From positions 7,942,745-8,006,744 of the forward strand of contig OZ020262.1 of assembly GCA_963971285.1 (NCBI GenBank): DNA of 64,000 nt, read 5' to 3'. Of this stretch, positions 57,448 to 64,000 are shown one piece after another (position 1 is the stretch's first letter; the number at the start of each line of letters is the position of its first letter). The DNA comes from Astropecten irregularis. Lineage: Eukaryota > Echinodermata > Asteroidea > Paxillosida > Astropectinidae. The notes under the pieces were generated by a model. It was given only the letters and a program-made list of their open reading frames with translations, had not been told where the DNA came from and searched no databases. The translations under genes and the position numbers were made by a program.

Positions 57448-57813
57448 TTAAAGGTAATATCATACTTTGGTTTTTGTCAAAGAAGTACAGATTCAATGGC
57501 CAAAATATCAAGGAAGATACAGTCGCAGTCATCAGTGAAAATTTCAGTTCCATACAATGTCCACTTTTTGAGAAAATTGTGGAAATCGGCCACAGTATTT
57601 CTTAAGTCTCTTCTCTTTTATTGTTGATCTTTTAAAAGATCAAAAAGATTTTCGGTCATTGCTTTACTCATTTCTGGATTAATGCACAATTTCAGGCGGA
57701 AACATTTTAACGGTAGGTTTCTACTAGCATCATCTTCATGACCCTGAAAATTATACGTGAATATGTGAACATTTCTGTTTTGGTCTCTTACCAAAGTATG
57801 ATACTACCTTTAA
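57448..57813. mobile_element. TTAA-target MITE, copy 5
   Basis: TTAA, AGGTAATATCATACTTTGG on the left; CCAAAGTATGATACTACCT, TTAA on the right. The central GATCTTTTAAAAGATC is intact. Independent location, so the TTAA duplication and both ends are confirmed for the family. Confidence 0.88.
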
Positions 57814-58445
57814 CTCCCAATAACTTCGGCACTGTACATGTAACCATCCATGTTCCATATTCGGACATTGCCTCCTATGTACATAGGTTTTTTATTTCTA
57901 AATTCGCACAAGATTTTGTGAGGATTGAAGGACAGTAAAAAAAAAACATTGGTTGCAAAAACCATGTATTATATAACCTTTTTATTTGTGTGACTCCTCA
58001 GATATAAATTTCTACAATATAATCATTATATCAAGGTGTCCTAAAAATCTAGATTTCTAATACTAACATCATACTTTAATTTGTACATGTACTATAGTTC
58101 TTGAGGAACACATGCGTAACAAACAGTGAGTAACGTTTGAAGAAATTTAATCTTAACATTGGCAATTAGAGATTTTACTATTTTTAATGATACATGTACA
58201 AAGATAACTACGATTACAAGAGAATTCCTTACATTCTTCACATCTACCTAATTTTCCTCTGCCACCCCTCCCCTTCTCTCCACTTCCCCGCTGCCCTTCC
58301 CTGTTTGTCCCCTTTTTATCGCGTCCCAATTTCTTTGCTTCTCCGTGCCCACTTTAGTCGTCCGAGAGGCAGTCTCCCCCCGCCCCCATCATCCTACTGG
58401 CTAGGCTACTGCTTCACATATATAAACGTTAACAGCAGAGTCAAC
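57814..58445. other. Intergenic sequence with a pyrimidine-rich stretch
   Basis: A CT-rich stretch at about 58250-58400. No gene recognised. Confidence 0.4.
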
Positions 58446-58570
58446 TTAGGGCCTGTTTGTTTAATGCACAGGATCACGAAATTTGGGGATCCGGATCCCA
58501 TTTATCGTACCCTGCATAGGAGGTGGATCCCTAAATCCGGGATCCTTTGCGTGAAACAAACAGGCCCTAA
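58446..58570. mobile_element. 125-bp MITE with TTAGGGCCTGTTTGTTT ends
   Basis: A perfect 17-bp terminal inverted repeat (58446-58462 with 58554-58570). The interior has inverted GGATCC/GGGATCC words. Too short to code. Target duplication unclear. Confidence 0.85.
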
Positions 58571-59264
58571 TTCTATATAATATTAATTCAGACAATTACA
58601 CGAAATAAAAGCATAAGCATTTTTGTTAATTACATTGTAAAGCACATTACATAGTTTCAAGTTAACAAAATGGTTTTTAATGGGAAAATAATGTTCAATG
58701 TATCCAGATATACATATTGCGTAGGCCTACTGAAATATTTATAAACAATAATCCAGCATAAAACCATTTTGAAAGTGCACATCCAACATTTGTACCAATT
58801 ATTCATACTCTTCATGACAGCCTATGAAAATACAGCGGCATCACTGGTGATCAGTGTCAAGCAGTAACATAAAGCTATATTAAAATTACGAGCAGTAATC
58901 ATTAAAACAGTCTTGACCATGGGTGTCGATCCCGGGGGGGGGGGCTTGGATGAGGGTGATATATTCCCCCAATATTTGAGGTGGGGGGATGGCGTGTATT
59001 ATCACCACCCCCCCCCCCCCCCCCCCCCTCAATATTTTGAGGTTGAATGCCATTTAATTTTATTCTATAGAAATATTACATGATCCTTGTTGTTGTGTTA
59101 GTCTTCGCAGTAAATTTATACTGTTTAATTCTTCTGAATATCGTTTTTAAAGGCTATAAATGCGACATTTATGCTCTAAAATGCAACAAATCACCATTCA
59201 TCCCAACAATCATGAAAAGAAATCGACACCAGTGGTCTTGACGTACAGACTTCGACGTACTACA
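58571..59264. other. Intergenic sequence with G- and C-runs
   Basis: A G-run at 58936-58946 and a C-run at about 59008-59028. No gene recognised. Confidence 0.45.
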
Positions 59265-59475
59265 CATCATTAATAATCTTGTGACAGTTTGTGACAATAC
59301 AGCAGCATTCATGATTGCAAATGTCAAGAGGTATAGTGTACTAATAAAGGGCATGCAATCCAATTAGTACCAATTCTTATTCCCCATCATTTATCAACTT
59401 TGTGACAGTTTGTGACAATCATTCAGTATTTAGGCTGTCATTGTCAACAGGTAGTCAAGTAAAGGGGCCTGTAAC
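59265..59475 (-). pseudogene. Decayed partial copies of the last FN3-like exon
   Basis: Two degenerate copies (about 59265-59360 and 59390-59475) of the exon 3' end at 59508-59610. All share GTGACAGTTTGTGACAAT and the flanking CATCATTAATAAT-type donor region. The nearer frame still reads YLLTFAIMNAAVLSQTVTRL against YHLTLTAINAAGLSQTVTKI in the real exon. The reading frames are broken and no acceptors are preserved. Confidence 0.7.
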
Positions 59476-59507
59476 CCATATCAAACAGCTCAAACATACT
59501 TACTAAC

Positions 59508-62500
59508 CATCATTAATAATCTTTGTGACAGTTTGTGACAATCCGGCAGCATTGATTGCTGTCAGTGTCAAGTGATAGTCAGTGAGTGGAGCCAGTGGTG
59601 ATACTTGCATACTAGTCTCCATTGTCTCTATCCATTGCATGATATCACTACCTCCTGGGATGGTACCAAGAGATACCTCATAGACCAAAGCAGAAGATGT
59701 AGATGAGAACATGTTATCCCATCTTAGATCGACGTTCCCATCACCCAGCCAGGAGGAAGATATCAAGCTTACATCTGTACGAAATAAAACAACATTCTTA
59801 CATGACTATTTGTTATCAATTCAGATGTTCAGGGTTGAGAATGAGGTTAAAAGCTCACAGATTACTATAAAAACTACTGACTTGAACATATGAAAAAAAA
59901 AAACTCATAATTTTTAGGTTTGATTTTTCTTACCTCCCTTCGTTGGATTAGATGATTCCACAGTGAGGTTTTGACTAATAGCCTGGCTGGCCAAACCTGC
60001 ATGATTAATGGCTCTGACAGACAGGCTATACGTGACGTCATCTTTCAGACTAAGTCCTGACCAATCCAGATGGGATTCTGATGAGGTTCCACATCGTCGC
60101 CATGATGCAGCCAATGAAGGAACCCCGCTAAGTTGACACTTGGTGAACCAAACAAAATAAAATGAATTAGGACTTTATGATGAGAAGATTACATGACAGG
60201 GATAAAATAATATATAAGAAAGACAACATCTTGAAACTCTTGCTTCGGCTTCAGTAGTAGACATCGTGTAACATACGAATTGTACTGGCACTACAGTCCT
60301 AATCAGTACTGCTATACATTACTTACCTCATAGTACTGGATTCCAAATGGATGTACAAATCCATCCCACGATCCTTTGATGAAGTCTTTTTGTGACTGGT
60401 ACCCACCACGCGTTTCATACTGAGTCTGTGACAATGTCTTGATATTGACTACAGCTGCTGTTACACTAGGAGGCTCAGTTAATATAGTAATACCATCAGA
60501 GGATTTCCTGGAGGACTTCTCTGCATAATTGTAACATATGACAGTGACGTACAAACGCTGGCCCTCCACCATGACTTGAGATAGATTTGCAGAGTGACTG
60601 GCTTTAGAGTCAGCTGTTGGCGAGCTCGTTGGTATGATATCATCCAAACCATGTTCTGATCCTGCAAATGAAATGCCATTTGAAAAGTTTGACTTTGATT
60701 AAATTAACATACATGAATGATTTAAAAACCCAATTTTACATTTCATACGCTTATTGTTTGTATCACCATCATGATTACCGGTAATTTAAAAACAACATCC
60801 TTGTTCAAAGGTTTCAAAACCGTTCTTATTAGTCAACTTACCAACAGCCCACTCACAGTGCTCAATACCACTTTCAGGATCAGATGCTGACCAGCTGAAT
60901 GACAGACAAACATCATCTGAACTGAAATCAATATCTGCCGAAAGGAAAGTATGTCAGGTTTTTTTACAGTAATTTAAATTTACTGAGTAATATATTTACA
61001 GTTCAATTCATACATTGTAGATCGTGATGCAAATTGAAAAATGGAGAACTGCACTCATACCTTGTTCACTTCCACCATCAACGACATAGTGTATTATTGG
61101 AGGAGTTAAGTCAATGAGTACAGCATCGGAGGATGATACGGCAATGAGGTCAGCTGCATTTGTTGCTGTCACAGTGATGTACACATAGGAACCATGTGCC
61201 ATATTGAGATTGGTGTAAATAGCATCCGTCTGTATGCCGACCGATTTGAAACTTTGTAGCTGCGTCCCACCTTTTGTAGTACCTGAGATATTGGTAGACA
61301 TAAAATCGTGGAAAGAGAATGGTTACAAGATCATGGCTTCTGAGATAGAAACAATTAACCATATGAATGCAACTACTCAAGTGTAGCCCCCCCCCCCTAT
61401 AGGAAGTTAATCAAGTAAGAGAATAGACATACCAATGGCCCAGCTATAGTCCACTATAGGGCTCTCAGGATCAATGAAATGCCACTTGGCTTGAATAGAT
61501 GACCACTTGTGTATGAACTGAGTATGGACTTCAACTGACCCATCACCTGTTCCTGGTCCAGTTGTAAGTAGTCTCACCTGTGACAAAGATAACACTTGTA
61601 TTTTTAGAGCAAAGTTGTATGTGCAATTCCAACAATTTCAAGATAATACAGAAATTAAGGTCCAAAACTACATGGAATTGGTAGATTCGATTTAGTTTTA
61701 AGGTACAGTACAGGATTGGCAAATTACTCCAACAGAAATGTCCACAGATTGACGTATAACTTTCAGGGTTTGGGGATGGTGTTGGTAGAAACATGCCGTT
61801 TACATATTTTCCATCTTAAATGGTGCATTTATCCAAACTATGTCAAACAAAGACCAAAAACAGTTTTGATCTCGGGGTAAATCAAAACCATTCTTTATGT
61901 ATTATACGACACAAATAGTCGGTTTCTCGGTATTTTCTCGTGTCCGATTGAGCTGAAATTTGCACAGGTCTATCGTTTCATGTACATTTTGGATTAGGCG
62001 AAGTGTGCATGAGTGCTGTTCTGTGACCCGTTGCCAATCATATTTTATACCTTAAAAGTCAAAATTTAAAGCTTTGCACTGTTATACAGCTGAAAGAGCT
62101 TGAAATATTTAATACCTGAATGTTGTCCAAAAGTATACCATTGAATCGTCCCACTGATGAGATGGTTAGAGTGGACATATCCTCCTTGGCTGTGAAGTAG
62201 AATCTATGCTCATGCCACATAATAGACCTTAGAGTCTGATCTAAGTGAGATTCTGCCAGTCTGTCGTATAGCTTAAAGACACGATTCAATCCCGGGGCTT
62301 CAATGCGACCTTCTTGATTCACCAAAGGATTCTGGGAAGGTATCACATGACTTGCAAAGATAATAACCAGGTAGTGTCTTCCGGGCGTTGTATTGAAGGT
62401 TTGAGAGATGGATCCGTGAAGAGACAAGAAGGAATATCCGTCCTTTGCAAATTTCTTTCCAGAGTCGACGACCTGGAATAGGCTGTTAGACCCTTCAACC

Positions 62501-63799
62501 CAAGGTAATGGTTTTAGAATTGGTGCTGCACTGGTAGCATTTACCGTTGATGGTGAATCAGTTATCATATTACTGTCATTATTAGTGGAAGGCATTGTAG
62601 ATGACTCTACTGATGCATTTACAGCTATTGTTTCATTCCCATCAATTGAAGTTGCATTTTCAGCAGGGACTGTTGAAACTTCAAAATCTGTCCAGAAAAC
62701 AAATGCAAAATTGAATTAAATGTTTAATGTTTTTGAAAACGTTCAAAAGTTAACAGGGAAAAATCGACGGGAGTGGGATTCAAACCGGCGACCTCCGGAA
62801 TACCGTACAGGCGCTCTACCAACTGAAGCATCCAGCCCTACGTTGGTGGTGTCCCCAATAGTCAATCATCCACGTTCGCTTGTCAGTCAGAAGCCACGAA
62901 ACCACGCACACACCTTTTCATCCCAAGGATCATTTCAAGGATATGCACAGCAATGCTGCAACCTGAGGAAACTGTACATGAGGGATCACTCAAAGATGAT
63001 AGCCTACGGCTTAAAGATGATACAAAAAGGACACTCGAACCCGCATTAGTCAATTTTTCTTTGTTAACTTTCCAATGAGTTTAAATTCAGTCAGTTTCCC
63101 TTATGGTTATTTGAGTTACTTAATTACTTTTTACAAAAATAGAGTCATTGCTTGGAGAATGTCTTTAAAATTCAATCACCTGGTTCTGGTTCTGACAATT
63201 CTTCAAATGATGGATTCTGGATCAAGTTCTCCCCAATCTGGATGTGTTCTAGAGGCTCAGGGGGAGTTGTGTCGACTATTAAGCCATCAGATGAGATGGT
63301 CTCAGATCGTAAGCCAGCTGCATCAATAGCTGTTATCTTAGAGTAGTAACGGAGACCTGGGGATGAAGAAAGCAACACATTTACTGTCATTACATGTGTC
63401 TGCATGGCAAAAACAGCAGACATCAATCTAGGGATTGATATCATCAAAGACCAAACAGAGAGGTATCAGTATGACTCCTAGCTACAACTTATTGATACAA
63501 CAAGAGGTTAGTATGAGAAAGATTAGTATAATCAGACTAGACAGTTCGATTAATATCTTGGACCTCATGGTAAGATGATACTTTGTATTTGCTACCTTCT
63601 GTAAGAGGTTCTTGTAGAGTCATAGATGATGACACATGTATTCCAACATCAGCACAGGACATAATGCCAATATCTGTAGGATCCTGAGTCTGGCCTACAC
63701 ACCACTCATAATGGTCAATGTAAGATTCCAAATCTACAAATCCGTGCCACGAGGCAGTGATAAGCAGACTAGAGTTCTGATATTCAACGTCGTGAAGAT
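59508..63799 (-). CDS. Multi-exon FN3-like modular extracellular protein (partial; continues beyond the right edge)
   Basis: Nine exons with GT-AG junctions and consistent phases: 63799-63596, 63356-63180, 62687-62116, 61577-61433, 61282-61061, 60934-60842, 60661-60327, 60138-59934 and 59774-59508. Together they code 740 residues without start or stop. Most introns are phase 1; modules are split once inside. Repeated FN3-like pattern: W-G-D-ES-I-YEW-G, later Y-V-V-A-N-AGL and D-TPP (for example HYEWCVG, YYSKITAIDAAGLRSE, VDTTPPEP). Exon 3 holds a Ser/Thr-rich linker, then YSFLSLHGSISQTFNTTPG and IIFASHVIPSQNPLVNQEG. With the preceding IQNPSFEE this resembles a galactose-binding/DUF642-type beta sandwich. 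Probably secreted or an ectodomain, in adhesion or matrix. Upstream exons lie past 64000. The exon after 59508 was not found in this window; broken exon copies lie there instead, so the 3' end is uncertain. Confidence 0.75.
61690..61890. mobile_element. TTAA-target MITE, degenerate fragment in an intron
   Basis: Interior words ACAGAAATGTCCACAGATTG, ACTTTCAGGGTTTGGGGATG, GGTAGAAACATGCCGTTTAC and CAGTTTTGATCTCGGGG align with the family. The termini are lost. It lies in the 61578-62115 intron of the FN3-like gene. Confidence 0.55.
62740..63110 (-). mobile_element. tRNA-derived SINE-like element, copy 2 (intron of the FN3-like gene)
   Basis: The minus strand has a B box GGTTTGAATCC and an A-box-like TGCTTCAGTTGG, plus GTGTGCGTGGTTTCGTGGCT and TTCTGACTGACAAG shared with the copy at 47457-47728. 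At its right end a second B-box-like GCGGGTTCGAGTGTCC lies in the opposite half. AAACTGACTGAATTTAAACT matches the inverted end of copy 1. Rearranged but clearly the same family. Confidence 0.65.
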
Positions 63800-64000
63800 C
63801 TGCAACGAGAGAAAAAACAAGTATTATCTGCATGAATGGTTGGAATTTAAGCATTCGGTTCGATTAATCAGATCTCCTCATAATCAAATCAAATCCACAA
63901 TTTTAAATAAGCATAGGGCATATGCATAGGGCGTCCCATGGATTGTTATTTTGCCGCGATGGGTTTGGTCGCGTTGCTGCCTGGCCATCGGGAGACGGAA
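63800..64000. other. Intron sequence at the right edge
   Basis: Upstream of the first visible FN3-like exon. The phase requires a preceding exon that lies beyond the window. Nothing else recognised. Confidence 0.45.

Noticed and set aside
1..64000. Bacterial or viral gene system, prophage or operon
   Set aside because: GT-AG introns, animal gene families and eukaryotic transposons throughout; no operon-like gene packing. No integrated virus with recognisable capsid or polymerase was seen.

Overview
This window is eukaryotic (animal) genomic DNA. Genes are split by GT-AG introns, there are poly(A) signals and no bacterial-style operons, and mobile DNA fills most of the space. The gene content (a TRIM protein with a C-terminal propeller, a GT10 fucosyltransferase relic, a phase-1 fibronectin-III-like modular gene and paired type II membrane glycosyltransferase-like genes) together with Penelope, hAT and Helitron debris points to a marine invertebrate. 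A deuterostome (echinoderm, hemichordate or amphioxus) is my best guess. A recurring TAGGCCTA word is compatible with an ambulacrarian, but I cannot settle the species.

Layout. 1-1.75 kb: two inverted arrays of a 22-bp minisatellite around a pyrimidine-rich tract. 1.8-7.1 kb: a cluster of tandem and inverted Helitron/Helentron-like non-autonomous elements whose 141-bp core repeats carry paired TGACGTCA (CRE) palindromes. Further copies lie at 9.0-9.5 kb and 49.9-50.7 kb. 10.3-10.6 kb: a broken RecQ-like helicase fragment. 13.2-14.6 kb: a 153-bp satellite. 15.2-18.6 kb (minus): a two-exon TRIM gene whose second coding exon is split by a 920-bp hAT-type element with a perfect 8-bp target duplication. 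22.6-29.8 kb: a 1.5-kb near-identical inverted duplication. Its right arm carries the second exon of a two-exon glycosyltransferase-like gene (plus strand, 27.25-29.42 kb) and its left arm carries an orphan copy of that exon. 41.2-47.2 kb (minus): a second copy of this gene, with a repeat-filled 4.6-kb intron. 51.5-53.4 kb (minus): an alpha-1,3-fucosyltransferase pseudogene. 54.05-54.26 kb: three histone-type 3' stem-loops with no histone gene. 55.7-56.4 kb: a Penelope-like relic. 59.5-63.8 kb (minus): nine exons of an FN3-like extracellular protein gene that continues past the right edge.

Transposon families that can be delimited: a TTAA-target MITE (TIR AGGTAGTATCATACTTTGG) in five TIR-bounded copies plus a fragment, two hAT MITEs with 8-bp duplications, several palindromic or nested MITEs, a tRNA-derived SINE-like element in two copies, a LINE ORF2 relic and Penelope-like (GIY-YIG) relics, plus degenerate dispersed repeats around the glycosyltransferase genes.

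How the genes relate: the two glycosyltransferase-like genes and the fucosyltransferase relic suggest glycan diversification, but they are separate loci and no pathway or cluster logic is visible. The clearest signals for follow-up are the hAT-interrupted TRIM exon, the in-frame duplication of the putative DxD segment within the inverted duplication, the CRE-loaded Helentron-like array and the orphan histone stem-loops. All exon structures were read by eye from splice signals and reading-frame continuity; nothing was checked against a database or transcript.
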